Part shown: positions 48,774 to 57,639 of the stretch, in pieces | Layout of the letters: each line of letters starts with the position of its first letter | Numbering within the stretch: the stretch's first letter is position 1 | Assembly (NCBI RefSeq): GCF_000233455.1 | Contig: NZ_JH376431.1 | Coordinates: 79,224 to 143,223 of the forward strand | Direction of reading: 5' to 3' | Source: [Clostridium] citroniae WAL-17108 | GTDB taxonomy: Bacteria; Bacillota; Clostridia; Lachnospirales; Lachnospiraceae | DNA: 64,000 nucleotides | The notes under the pieces: generated by a model | The model's input: only the letters and a program-made list of their open reading frames with translations | Databases searched by the model: none | What the model was told of the DNA's origin: nothing | Program-made: the position numbers and the translations under genes

Positions 48774-49002
48774 ATTCTTCGTTCCCTTCCTTCTCTGTAA
48801 AATGGAATCCTGCGTCCGGACCCCTGCACCGCTGCATACTGCAAGGCGGTTAATTCTTCTCTGCGTGCAGCGGGCATTTTCCGAAGAATCCTCTGTGGGC
48901 AATACTATTACCGCCTCATAAAAAGCGGGGCAAACAAGGCGTGTTTCCACACCCATTTGCTCCGCTCCACTCTCACGCAATCAATATTAAATTAGATAAA
49001 AC

Positions 49003-49716
49003 TTATGCCCATGGAATTGCCTGGTACAGCAATGCCGCAACCACTGCGCCAACCACCGGACCAATGATCACAACCGGTGCATAACCCCAGTTGGAATCCC
49101 CTTTGCCCTTGATGGGAAGCACTGCATGGGCGATACGCGGACCAAGGTCACGGGCCGGATTGATCGCATATCCGGTAAGGCCGCCAAGGGACATACCGAT
49201 TGATACGATGATACCGAACACCAGAAGTTTGTCAACGCCTGCCGGAATACCTGCCACCTGGCCGATCCCCTTGATTGCAAATACAAGTACAAATGTACCG
49301 ATGGCTTCGCTTAAAATGTTGCGTCCCATGTTAGGAACGGACGGTCCTGTGGAGAACACGCCCAGCTTGGTGGCAGCTGACTCCGTGGCATCAAACTGGT
49401 CCTTGAACAGAAGATAGACCAGAACAGCGCCTGCAAATGCGCCTGCAAACTGAGCCACAATGTATCCGGGCACAAGCGCCCACGCTAAACTTCCGTCCAC
49501 TGCCAGCGCAATGGTCAGGGCCGGGTTAAAATGTGCGCCTGATGCCGCGCCGAAGATAAATGCCGGAAGCATGACCGCAAGACCCCATGCAAAGGTGATC
49601 TGGATGGAACCGGCACCTTTCATGCCGGATTTGTTCAATGTAACGTTAGCCACAACACCGTCACCTAAAAGTATCAGTATCATTGTTCCTAAAAACTCCG
49701 CTATATATGGCAACAT
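49003..49716 (-). CDS. glpF: Glycerol uptake facilitator (aquaglyceroporin)
   Basis: 237-residue MIP channel with six membrane helices and two pore half-helices. The NPA motifs are HFNPALTIA (about residue 64) and INPARDLGPR (about residue 187); the Asp after the second motif is typical of glycerol-conducting members. Lets glycerol enter by diffusion, trapped by GlpK encoded just upstream. ATG at 49716 follows AAGGGGG. Confidence 0.96.
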   Translation of the reverse strand: MLPYIAEFLGTMILILLGDGVVANVTLNKSGMKGAGSIQITFAWGLAVMLPAFIFGAASGAHFNPALTIALAVDGSLAWALVPGYIVAQFAGAFAGAVLVYLLFKDQFDATESAATKLGVFSTGPSVPNMGRNILSEAIGTFVLVFAIKGIGQVAGIPAGVDKLLVFGIIVSIGMSLGGLTGYAINPARDLGPRIAHAVLPIKGKGDSNWGYAPVVIIGPVVGAVVAALLYQAIPWA

Positions 49717-49767
49717 ATAGAACCCCCTTAATCTAATTTGTCGTCAACAGTCTCATACTTCATATGA

Positions 49768-51264
49768 TCACTCTTCCTTAGCCCATCCATAGGAACACTT
49801 CACAGCCTTGTTCCAGCCATTCACCATCTCTGCCCTCTTTTCCTCGCAGATCTCAGGTGTAAAGGTTCTGTCAATTGCCCAGTTCTTAATAACCTCTTCC
49901 TTGTTAGCCCAATATCCGACTGCCAGACCCGCCAGATAAGCAGCTCCCATTGCAGTGGTCTCCACACACTGGGGGCGGTTAACCGGTGCATTGATGATAT
50001 CGGCCTGCGTCTGCATCAGATAATTGTTGGCGCTCGCACCGCCATCCACCTTAAGCGCTGCCAGTTCAATGCCGGAATCAGCCTTCATGGCCTGGAGCAC
50101 ATCATTGGTCTGATAACACAGGGAATCCAGGGTTGCGCGGATGATATGATATTTGTTCACGCCGCGGGTAAGACCTACAATGGTTCCCCTTGCGTACTGA
50201 TCCCAATGGGGAGCTCCCAGCCCCGTAAAGGCAGGCACCACATAGCAGCCGTTGGTATCCTTTACTTTCTTTGCCATATATTCGGAATCCGGTGAGGAGT
50301 CGATCAGCCTCATCTCATCCCGGAGCCACTGGATCGCAGCTCCGGCCACAAAGATGGATCCCTCAAGGGCGTAATTCACCTTGCCGTCCAGGCCCCAGGC
50401 AATGGTGGTTACCAGGCCATTCTTGGAGAACACCGGCTTTTCCCCTGTATTCATCAGCATGAAACAGCCTGTTCCGTATGTATTCTTTGCCTCGCCGGGA
50501 TTATAACAGGTCTGGCCAAACAGGGCGGCCTGCTGGTCGCCTGCAGCTCCGCCAATGGGGATCTCTCCGCCAAAGAAGGAGGAATCGGACAGGCCGTATA
50601 CACAGCTGGACGGTTTTGCCTCCGGAAGCATGCACTTGGGAATATTCAGTTCTGCCAGGATCTCATCATCCCATTCCAGGGTGTTGATGTTAAACAGCAT
50701 GGTGCGCGATGCATTGGAATAGTCAGTCACATGAACCCTTCCCTTGGTCAGCTTCCAGATCAGCCACGTCTCCACGGTGCCGAACAGCAGCTCGCCCTTC
50801 TCAGCGCGCTCCCTCACGCCCTCTACATTGTCCAGGATCCATTTTAACTTGGTTCCTGAGAAATATGCGTCAATCACAAGTCCTGTCTTGGCACGGAAGG
50901 TATCAACCAGTCCCTTTTCCTTCAGGCTGTCACAATACTCAGATGTCCTGCGGCACTGCCATACGATTGCATGGTACACAGGCTCCCCAGTTTCCTTATC
51001 CCACACGATCGTGGTCTCACGCTGGTTTGTAATGCCGATCGCAGCGATATCCTCTGCCGTTGCCCCAATCTTCGACATGGCTTCCACTGCTACGCCCAGC
51101 TGTGTGGACCAGATTTCACTGGCATCATGCTCTACCCAGCCTGGTTTTGGAAAATACTGGGTGAACTCTTTCTGTGCAACACTGCACATGTCACCCTTCT
51201 CGTTAAAAAGGATACATCTGTTGCTTGTTGTTCCTGAATCCAGTGCCATTACATACTTTGCCAT
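49768..51264 (-). CDS. glpK: Glycerol kinase
   Basis: Phosphorylates glycerol to glycerol-3-phosphate; cytosolic. 498 residues, FGGY family: ALDSGTTSNRCILF at the N-terminus (phosphate 1 loop), NQRETTIVWDKETG near residue 82 (glycerol site Arg/Glu), and GGASANNYLMQTQAD near residue 405 (adenosine motif). The residue that carries the activating HPr phosphorylation in enterococcal GlpK cannot be assigned with certainty here. ATG at 51264 follows AAAGGAGGG. The 104-base gap to glpP holds two hairpins. Confidence 0.97.
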   Translation of the reverse strand: MAKYVMALDSGTTSNRCILFNEKGDMCSVAQKEFTQYFPKPGWVEHDASEIWSTQLGVAVEAMSKIGATAEDIAAIGITNQRETTIVWDKETGEPVYHAIVWQCRRTSEYCDSLKEKGLVDTFRAKTGLVIDAYFSGTKLKWILDNVEGVRERAEKGELLFGTVETWLIWKLTKGRVHVTDYSNASRTMLFNINTLEWDDEILAELNIPKCMLPEAKPSSCVYGLSDSSFFGGEIPIGGAAGDQQAALFGQTCYNPGEAKNTYGTGCFMLMNTGEKPVFSKNGLVTTIAWGLDGKVNYALEGSIFVAGAAIQWLRDEMRLIDSSPDSEYMAKKVKDTNGCYVVPAFTGLGAPHWDQYARGTIVGLTRGVNKYHIIRATLDSLCYQTNDVLQAMKADSGIELAALKVDGGASANNYLMQTQADIINAPVNRPQCVETTAMGAAYLAGLAVGYWANKEEVIKNWAIDRTFTPEICEEKRAEMVNGWNKAVKCSYGWAKEE

Positions 51265-51329
51265 AAAAACCCTCCTTTTCTTTCCGCGCCTGCTTTCATC
51301 GCGGACCTTCCTTTTACATCTTCTATTTA

Positions 51330-51357
51330 AACTTTTTCCATACCCCGTGGAAAAGTT
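51330..51357 (-). promoter_or_regulatory. Hairpin between glpP and glpK
   Basis: AACTTTTTCC (51330-51339) pairs with GGAAAAGTT (51349-51357) with one bulge; a CCGCG/CGCGG stem follows nearer glpK. No clear U-run. Possible processing site separating the regulator from the enzyme genes. Confidence 0.4.
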
Positions 51358-51368
51358 CAAATCCCTCT

Positions 51369-51938
51369 TTACATCAGCCACACGTTGGGATTGGTGGTTG
51401 AAACAGATATGGCTCCCGCTGACAGCGCAGCCACCACATCCTCTTTCTCAGATATAAGTCCCCCTGCTATGACCGGTACCTTGACCAGCCTGCACACCCT
51501 GCGAATCACCTTTGGCATAAGCCCGGGCAGGATTTCGATGGTGTCAGGCCTGGCCACGGCCATCTGATGCTCAATATTCTCAAACGCCATGGAGTCCAGT
51601 ACAAATACCCTTAATGTTGTATACAGCGACAGCTCCCTTGCCCGCTTGATCATTGCCGGCTTTGTGGAAATGATGCCGTCTGCTGCCGTATTGTTCTTTA
51701 TAAAGTCAACTGCCACTTCCTTGCCGCTGAGTCCTGTGATCAGGTCCACGTGCACCATAGCCACCTTATCAACCTGCTCAACCTGATCCACAATGGCTCC
51801 GATATTACATATATCCCCAAACAGTATAAACACCACCTTGATCTCTTCCCTGGTACAGCAGGCCTTCAGGCCTTCCATATCCTTAACAGCCGCTATAACC
51901 GGATTTGATTCAAGCAGATCGTAAAACTTCTGGTCCAT
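51369..51938 (-). CDS. glpP: Glycerol-3-phosphate responsive antiterminator GlpP
   Basis: 189-residue TIM-barrel-like RNA-binding regulator. In Bacillus it binds glycerol-3-phosphate and the leader RNA of glp genes and prevents termination. Conserved segments: VVFILFGDICNIGAIV near residue 35, HVDLITGLSGKEVAVDFI near residue 63, ILPGLMPKVI near residue 138 and VIAGGLISEKEDV near residue 155. ATG at 51938 follows GGAGGGGG. It is the first gene of the operon and directly follows a terminator-like hairpin in the leader. Confidence 0.95.
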   Translation of the reverse strand: MDQKFYDLLESNPVIAAVKDMEGLKACCTREEIKVVFILFGDICNIGAIVDQVEQVDKVAMVHVDLITGLSGKEVAVDFIKNNTAADGIISTKPAMIKRARELSLYTTLRVFVLDSMAFENIEHQMAVARPDTIEILPGLMPKVIRRVCRLVKVPVIAGGLISEKEDVVAALSAGAISVSTTNPNVWLM

Positions 51939-51966
51939 TGGAATCCCCCTCCTTCTTTTAACCAAT

Positions 51967-52016
51967 AAAAAAGAGCATAGTCTTAAACCAACATTTCTGT
52001 TGTTCTACTATGCTCT
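51967..52016 (-). terminator. Leader terminator/antiterminator of the glp-dha operon
   Basis: AGAGCATAGT pairs with ACTATGCTCT (51972-51981 with 52007-52016), a 10-bp stem with an inner AACA/TGTT helix, then TTTTTT on the minus strand. It sits between the promoter and glpP, where GlpP would be expected to act on its own leader when glycerol-3-phosphate is present. Confidence 0.85.
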
Positions 52017-52048
52017 CGTCATCTCAGCACTATTATTTGTCTAAAACC

Positions 52049-52077
52049 ACTATAGCACAATGCACATATGTTTGCAA
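52049..52077 (-). promoter_or_regulatory. Promoter of the glp-dha operon
   Basis: Minus-strand -35 TTGCAA (52072-52077), 17 bases, -10 TATAGT (52049-52054), start about 25 bases before the leader hairpin. The AT-rich stretch 52080-52179 shows nothing else. Confidence 0.75.
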
Positions 52078-52179
52078 TAGAAAACATTTTTTTCTTAAAA
52101 ATATCACAATTTATTCTCTCTGACAGCTTTATTTGTTATCTAATTTTAACGAAATTTTAATTTTTGTTCTATGATTGAG

Positions 52180-52800
52180 TTATTTTTTTAACAAAGCCAC
52201 TATCTCCGCCATTTCCTTGCTTCCCACGTGGATCTCAGTGTCATTGATGATGATCATGGGTATTCGTTTGATATCATACCGGGCCACCAGGTCCTCGTAC
52301 AGGGCGGCATCGATCATCTCCGCCTCTATATTGGGATTGAGTATGGCAATGTGCTGACATGCTGTCACCACTACCGGGCAGTGATGGCAGGCCAGGGAAA
52401 CACATATCTTGATATTGGTTTTCTGAGCCAGCTTATCGATCTTTTTCTTAAGTCCGCCGGGAACCGCCTGCCCCGGGCCGGCCAGGTTATAGATGGCCAG
52501 CACAAAAGAATTGATCTCCTTGCCCCCAGGCACTCCGTGAAATGCCGCCCTGCCATAGATGTTGTCCTTATACAGGCCGGTCACCGGCAGCCAGGCCGTA
52601 TTAAGCTCCGGCACCATGGACGCCTCCTCCGGGCCGTAAAGCTCCAGGTCCAGCTTTTGGCTCAGGGCAGATACAGCCTTTAAAAAAGCCGCCATCTCCT
52701 GATCCTTATCCCGGCTTAGATCCACCACCGCCTTCATGGTCACACTGCCTTCCATCTTCCCGAAAATACCGGAAAGCTGGGCCTGTAATCCCTGATCCAT
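52180..52800 (-). CDS. Stand-alone AhpF N-terminal domain (double thioredoxin fold)
   Basis: 206 residues that match only the N-terminal third of AhpF: two thioredoxin-like folds, the second with the redox motif SLACHHCPVVVTAC (CHHC about residues 121-124) followed by ILNPNIEAEMIDAALYEDL. The flavin and NADH-binding thioredoxin reductase part of AhpF is absent, so a separate TrxB must reduce it. It would pass electrons to AhpC encoded immediately upstream. Start uncertain: ATG at 52800 fits the AhpF N-terminus, but the frame is open to 52866 (TTG) overlapping ahpC, and the best ribosome site (AAGGAGG) lies at about 52846. Confidence 0.85.
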   Translation of the reverse strand: MDQGLQAQLSGIFGKMEGSVTMKAVVDLSRDKDQEMAAFLKAVSALSQKLDLELYGPEEASMVPELNTAWLPVTGLYKDNIYGRAAFHGVPGGKEINSFVLAIYNLAGPGQAVPGGLKKKIDKLAQKTNIKICVSLACHHCPVVVTACQHIAILNPNIEAEMIDAALYEDLVARYDIKRIPMIIINDTEIHVGSKEMAEIVALLKK

Positions 52801-52852
52801 AAGACTGCTCTCACACGGTATCCTTGTTAGATCGATCGTATCCCCCACCTCC

Positions 52853-53419
52853 TTACAGCATTCCAACCAGATCCAGGCTTGGAGTCAGCGTCTCCTCTCC
52901 CGGTTTCCACTTGGCCGGACAAACCTGGTCACCATGTTCCTCCACAAACTGGGCTGCCTGAACCTTGCGCAGCAACTCCTGCGCATTCCTTCCAATCCCC
53001 ATGTCGTGGATCTCATATGCCTTTATCTTCCCTTCAGGATTTACGATAAAAGTTCCCCTGAGCGCCTGTCCTTCCTCCTCCACCAGCACGCCGAAGTTCC
53101 TGGCCAGCACACCGGCCGGATCCCCCAGCATAGGGTACCTGATCTTCTTAATGGTATCGGATGCATCTGCCCACGCCTTATGTACAAAATGGGTGTCCTC
53201 GGAAACAGAGTAGATCTCACACCCTGCCTCTTTAAAATCCTCGTAAAAATCAGACAGATCCCCCAGCTCAGTGGGGCATACAAAGGTAAAATCAGCAGGA
53301 TAGAAAAAGAACACAGACCAGTGTCCCATGGTATCCTGCCTTGTCACTTCCCTGAACTTGCCCTGATAAAACGCCTGCACTTTAAAATCTTCCACCGCTT
53401 TGTTGATCAGATTGTCCAT
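52853..53419 (-). CDS. ahpC: Peroxiredoxin AhpC
   Basis: Alkyl hydroperoxide reductase catalytic subunit, 188 residues; reduces H2O2 and organic peroxides. Peroxidatic cysteine in DFTFVCPTELGDL (about Cys48) and resolving cysteine in GDQVCPAKWKPG (about Cys168) give a typical 2-Cys enzyme. ATG follows AAGGAG. Promoter TTGTAG-17-TACAAT overlaps a TTGTAG/CTACAA inverted repeat, unlike a standard PerR box. Confidence 0.96.
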   Translation of the reverse strand: MDNLINKAVEDFKVQAFYQGKFREVTRQDTMGHWSVFFFYPADFTFVCPTELGDLSDFYEDFKEAGCEIYSVSEDTHFVHKAWADASDTIKKIRYPMLGDPAGVLARNFGVLVEEEGQALRGTFIVNPEGKIKAYEIHDMGIGRNAQELLRKVQAAQFVEEHGDQVCPAKWKPGEETLTPSLDLVGML

Positions 53420-53468
53420 AAATGCACTCCTTCCTGTATTGATTGGTTATATTTTCAGAATTAATTCG

Positions 53469-53497
53469 ATTGTAGCATAAGCTATCTGATACTACAA
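53469..53497 (-). promoter_or_regulatory. Promoter of ahpC with overlapping inverted repeat
   Basis: Minus-strand -35 TTGTAG (53492-53497), 17 bases, -10 TACAAT (53469-53474). The boxes themselves are the arms of an inverted repeat (TTGTAG and CTACAA, extended by AT pairs), a possible operator. Confidence 0.65.
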
Positions 53498-53534
53498 CTG
53501 GTTTTTTATCCTGCCGGACCAATCGTTCCAAAAG

Positions 53535-53558
53535 AAAAAGCCCGCTTAAAAAGCAGGC
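53535..53558 (-). terminator. Terminator of the AlkD-like gene
   Basis: GCCCGCTT (53540-53547) pairs with AAGCAGGC (53551-53558), loop AAA, then TTTTTC on the minus strand; 15 bases after the stop. Confidence 0.9.
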
Positions 53559-53572
53559 ACCAGGGATTTTTC

Positions 53573-54316
53573 CTATCCCCGGGATACAGGCCGCTTCATG
53601 GCCCTGATCACCGCTTTGGTCTCCCCGTCCACGCGACAGGATTCCGTGATCTTTTGCAGGGCCTTGTTAAACGTCCAGTCATCCAGATGATTGTGTTCCA
53701 GATACGGCATCACCGGCTCCGGAAATTTTATAAAGTAGATGGAAATGGCCCAGGCCACTGCCATTTTCACATAATATCCCTGATGGTGGATGTGATCCAT
53801 CAGTTCCAAACCAGCTTCCACATAATCCTCATCCACAAAATGGGACAGCATCATGACCACCGCGAACCGGATCTCGTACTCCTTGTCCGACTGGAGATAG
53901 GGGCGGATAAATTCCCAGGATTCCTGCCTGTATTTCCCGGCCACTTTCAGGGAACTGCAGAAGATGTCGCACACAGCCCAGTTATTGATGGCCGGTACAA
54001 ACTCCTCGATATAGGGAAGGGCCCTGTCCCAGTCTTTGAATCCACCGCAGATACACAGCCCCCAAAGGATCATTTCATCATAATACACGCCTTTCTCCCC
54101 CTGGCCTGTCTGTTTCCATGCCAGGGATACTTGTTTTATGTACTCCTGCCAGCCATCTTTTATAAGCTGTTTTGACAGGCCGCGGAGCTGGGGAGTTCGC
54201 ACCCCCATAATGCCTGTGATCCCCGGCAAAAGCCTGCTGTGGAATTCCCTGTACTCCGGATCCGCCAATTCCCTCAGCTGTCCTCTTATGGTCTCCATCA
54301 ATGTATTGTCCTGCAT
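53573..54316 (-). CDS. DNA alkylation repair protein (AlkD-like HEAT repeat)
   Basis: 247-residue all-helical HEAT-repeat protein of the AlkC/AlkD group, which excises bulky or cationic alkylated bases. Family marks: GVRTPQLRGLSKQLIKD near residue 40, VPAINNWAVCDIFCSSL near residue 110 and FAVVMMLSHFVDEDY near residue 150. ATG at 54316 follows GAGGAG. It lies 14 bases after hemW on the same strand. In other clostridia this place often holds hrcA, which is absent here. Confidence 0.88.
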   Translation of the reverse strand: MQDNTLMETIRGQLRELADPEYREFHSRLLPGITGIMGVRTPQLRGLSKQLIKDGWQEYIKQVSLAWKQTGQGEKGVYYDEMILWGLCICGGFKDWDRALPYIEEFVPAINNWAVCDIFCSSLKVAGKYRQESWEFIRPYLQSDKEYEIRFAVVMMLSHFVDEDYVEAGLELMDHIHHQGYYVKMAVAWAISIYFIKFPEPVMPYLEHNHLDDWTFNKALQKITESCRVDGETKAVIRAMKRPVSRG

Positions 54317-54330
54317 GTTCCAACTCTCCT

Positions 54331-55617
54331 CTATGGCAGTAAAAACTCACTGAGCACAAAATTGCTCACATCCATCCCCCACTCGGTGAGGGAGATCCAC
54401 ACCCCATTTTTCACAAGAAGCCCGTCCGAAATAAGGCGTTCAATCACCGGACCGTAAATTGTCTCCAGCTTGATCCCAAACATGGATACAAAGTCAATCT
54501 CAGAGATCCCTTTTGTGAGGCGCAGTCCCAGGAACATAAATTCTTCCATCCTGGCTTCCCGGGTCAGTTCCGTCAAAGGACCGCGAAGCTGTTCCAGGAC
54601 ATTTTCCGGATTCCGGACAGGTTCACCAGGGGGCACCCCCATGGACCCGGCGGTCTCCCCCGCAGTTCCCGCAGTTTCTCCCATTGCCCCGGCGGTTGCC
54701 TCCATGGACCCGGTAAAATCCAGGTTCATATATGTGTCCATGTCGCTCACATTGCTGAACCGGCAGTTCCACATAAAGGAGGAGGCGCCCAGGCCCAGGC
54801 CCAGATAGGGCACCTCCGTCCAGTACCCCACATTATGTCTGCACTTAAAGCCCGGTTTTGCATAATTGGATATCTCATATCGCTCATATCCCTGCTCCTG
54901 CAAAAAATTCCTGGTCAGGTGATAGATGCGGCTCTCCGTCTCCTCATCGGGCAGGGGAGGGTATCCGGGCCCGGCCGTCCCCTCCTGCCCGTACCGGTCC
55001 CAGAAGGGTGTGCCCTCTTCCACGATCAGGCTGTAGGCGGAAATATGCTCCGGTTTGAGCATGGTCACCTTTTTCAGGGTATTCTTAAAAGACTCCAGCG
55101 TCTGGCCGGGAATACTGCTCATAAGATCCACATTGATGTTGGAAAACCCGACCATTCTGGCGCACTGGTAGCTTTTCAGGAACTCCTCAAAGGTATGTAT
55201 CCTTCCCAGTTCCTTAAGCTCCTGATTGTCCGCCGACTGGAGGCCGATGCTCAGCCGGTTGATGCCGCATTCTTTGTAAATATGCATCTTGTTGTGAAGC
55301 AGGGTGCCGGGATTCACCTCAATGGTGATCTCCGCATCCTCCGCCACATCAAAATGATACTTCAGAGACCGCATGATGTCCCCGATCAGGCATGGTTCCA
55401 TGACAGAAGGAGTGCCTCCTCCTATGAATATGGTCGTGACCTGATATTCACTGCAAAAGGCACCCTGGGCTTCTATCTCCCGTATCAGTTGTCTTGTATA
55501 TGCTTCCTGAAGCGATTCCAGCGCCCTGAAGGACAGGAAATCACAGTACAGGCATTTCCTGGCGCAAAAGGGGATGTGGACATACAGCTCCATTGGTTTT
55601 TTCTTTTTGTTGGTCAT
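54331..55617 (-). CDS. hemW: Radical SAM haem chaperone HemW
   Basis: Oxygen-independent coproporphyrinogen oxidase-like protein that binds haem and SAM. About 428 residues. Radical SAM motif CARKCLYCDF (C-x3-C-x2-C) near residue 20; IFIGGGTPSVM near residue 66; ISAYSLIVEEGTPF near residue 185. Between the radical SAM part and the C-terminal domain (about residues 320-350) sits a Gly/Ala/Glu/Thr-rich insert with GETAG-like repeats. Start unclear: ATG at 55617 chosen; ATGs at 55629 and 55593 are alternatives and none has a good ribosome site. Follows lepA closely. Confidence 0.9.
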   Translation of the reverse strand: MTNKKKKPMELYVHIPFCARKCLYCDFLSFRALESLQEAYTRQLIREIEAQGAFCSEYQVTTIFIGGGTPSVMEPCLIGDIMRSLKYHFDVAEDAEITIEVNPGTLLHNKMHIYKECGINRLSIGLQSADNQELKELGRIHTFEEFLKSYQCARMVGFSNINVDLMSSIPGQTLESFKNTLKKVTMLKPEHISAYSLIVEEGTPFWDRYGQEGTAGPGYPPLPDEETESRIYHLTRNFLQEQGYERYEISNYAKPGFKCRHNVGYWTEVPYLGLGLGASSFMWNCRFSNVSDMDTYMNLDFTGSMEATAGAMGETAGTAGETAGSMGVPPGEPVRNPENVLEQLRGPLTELTREARMEEFMFLGLRLTKGISEIDFVSMFGIKLETIYGPVIERLISDGLLVKNGVWISLTEWGMDVSNFVLSEFLLP

Positions 55618-55660
55618 AGTCTGATTCATCTCGTTTAGTGGCTCCCGGCACGGGCCGGAA

Positions 55661-57475
55661 TCATTCCTCATCCAGCTTTAAGACACTCATAAATGCCTTT
55701 TGCGGGATCTCTACATTTCCAATCTGGCGCATACGCTTCTTGCCTTCCTTCTGCTTTTCCAGAAGCTTTCTCTTACGGCTGATATCACCGCCGTAACATT
55801 TTGCAAGCACATCCTTGCGCACAGCTTTCACGGTCTCCCTGGCAATGATCTTACCGCCGATGGCTGCCTGGATCGGAATCTCAAACAGATGTCTGGGGAT
55901 CTCCTCCTTCAGCCTTTCGCACATTCTCCTGCCGCGGTCATAGGCGGAGTCCGCATGCACAATAAAGGATAGGGCATCCACTTCCTCTCTGTTTACCAGG
56001 ATGTCCAGCTTCACAAGGGTGGAGCGCTCATATCCCTTCAGCTCATAGTCAAAGGACGCGTATCCTCTGGACCGCGACTTCAGCGCGTCAAAGAAGTCGT
56101 AAATAATCTCGTTGAGAGGCAGCTCATATTTGAGAAGTGCCCTGGTGGTCTCAATGTACTCCATGCCCAGGTAATTGCCCCTGCGCTCCTGGCATAGGGT
56201 CATGATTGGTCCTACAAATTCCGTGGTCACCATGATCTCAGCACTGACAATGGGCTCTTCCATATAGTCGATCTCCGTTGGGTCCGGAAGGTTGGAGGGA
56301 TTGGTCAGCTCGATCATCTCCCCGGTGGTCTTGTATACGCGGTACACAACGCCGGGAGCCGTGGTCACAAGATCCAGGTTATATTCCCTCTCCAGGCGCT
56401 CCTCTATGATCTCCAGGTGGAGCAGTCCCAAAAAGCCGCATCGGTATCCAAAGCCCAGGGCCAGGGATGTCTCCGGCTCATAGAACAGGGATGCATCATT
56501 GAGCTGAAGCTTTTCAAGGGCGTCCCTTAAGTCATTGTACTTTGCCCCGTCCGCCGGGTAAAGCCCGCAGTAAACCATGGGGGTTACCTTTTTGTAGCCG
56601 GGCAGCGGAGTGGCACAGGGGTTGTCCCTGTTCGTCACCGTATCACCCACCCGGGTATCCCTTACATTCTTAATGCTGGCCGTGATATAACCCACCATGC
56701 CTGCGCTGAGTTCCTCACAGGGGATGAACTGTCCGGCGCCAAAATATCCGACTTCCACCGCATCCTCCTCCGCGCCTGTGGCCATCATTCGGATGGGCGT
56801 TCCCTTTCTTACGGTCCCCTCCATAATACGGCAGAAGATGATGACCCCTTTATAGGAATCGTAGACAGAGTCAAAGATCAGTGCCTGCAAAGGAGCCTGG
56901 GGATCTCCTGCCGGAGCCGGTATCTTATGGACAATGGCTTCCAGCACGTCCTCTATGTTTACTCCTGTTTTAGCTGAAATATGAGGGGCATCGCTGGCAT
57001 CCAGGCCAATGACATCCTCAATCTCCGCAGCCACCCGCTCCGGTTCGGCACTTGGCAGGTCGATCTTATTGATGACCGGAAACACGTCCAGGTCATGGTC
57101 CATGGCCAGATAAACATTGGCCAGGGTCTGGGCCTCGATACCCTGGGAGGCGTCCACCACCAGCACTGCTCCGTCACAGGCTGCCAGGCTTCGGGATACC
57201 TCATAGTTGAAATCCACATGCCCGGGAGTGTCTATGAGGTTAAAAATGTATTCATTTCCATCCTTTGCCTTGTACACGGTGCGGACCGCCTGCGACTTGA
57301 TGGTGATCCCCCTCTCCCGCTCCAGGTCCATATTGTCCAGTACCTGTTCCTGCATCTCCCTGCTGGTAAGCAGTCCGGTCTTCTCAATGATACGGTCGGC
57401 CAGAGTGGATTTGCCGTGGTCTATGTGTGCTATGATACAAAAATTTCTGATTTTACTTTGGTCAGCGTGGGCCAT
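55661..57475 (-). CDS. lepA: Elongation factor 4 (LepA)
   Basis: Ribosome-associated GTPase that can back-translocate stalled ribosomes; 604 residues. G-domain motifs: AHIDHGKSTLADRI (P-loop), RERGITIKSQAV (switch I), DTPGHVDF (G3), NKIDLPSAEP (G4) and SAKTGVNIEDVL (G5). EF-G-like domains and the LepA-specific C-terminal domain (AIGGKIIARETVKA, AKCYGGDISRKRKLLEKQK) follow. ATG at 57475 has GAGG seven bases upstream. Order gpr-spoIIP-lepA-hemW is conserved in clostridia. Confidence 0.97.
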   Translation of the reverse strand: MAHADQSKIRNFCIIAHIDHGKSTLADRIIEKTGLLTSREMQEQVLDNMDLERERGITIKSQAVRTVYKAKDGNEYIFNLIDTPGHVDFNYEVSRSLAACDGAVLVVDASQGIEAQTLANVYLAMDHDLDVFPVINKIDLPSAEPERVAAEIEDVIGLDASDAPHISAKTGVNIEDVLEAIVHKIPAPAGDPQAPLQALIFDSVYDSYKGVIIFCRIMEGTVRKGTPIRMMATGAEEDAVEVGYFGAGQFIPCEELSAGMVGYITASIKNVRDTRVGDTVTNRDNPCATPLPGYKKVTPMVYCGLYPADGAKYNDLRDALEKLQLNDASLFYEPETSLALGFGYRCGFLGLLHLEIIEERLEREYNLDLVTTAPGVVYRVYKTTGEMIELTNPSNLPDPTEIDYMEEPIVSAEIMVTTEFVGPIMTLCQERRGNYLGMEYIETTRALLKYELPLNEIIYDFFDALKSRSRGYASFDYELKGYERSTLVKLDILVNREEVDALSFIVHADSAYDRGRRMCERLKEEIPRHLFEIPIQAAIGGKIIARETVKAVRKDVLAKCYGGDISRKRKLLEKQKEGKKRMRQIGNVEIPQKAFMSVLKLDEE

Positions 57476-57639
57476 ATTACTTCCTTCCTCTTTCTGCGGC
57501 GCGCCGGGGACCAATGGTTCCTGATATCCCCGCCGTGCTCTGTTCATCATGTATAGACGTATTCTCACTGTTTCGCTTAGTAGAATATACCATTTTTTGC
57601 CCCTAAGTGCAACTTTTTGTTTGAAAGAATCCCTGGTCC

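Noticed and set aside
48774..49002. Upstream extension of the GlpA-like protein by 69 codons
   Set aside because: The dinucleotide fold must start near the N-terminus (MYDVIIIGAG), and the extension has no similarity.
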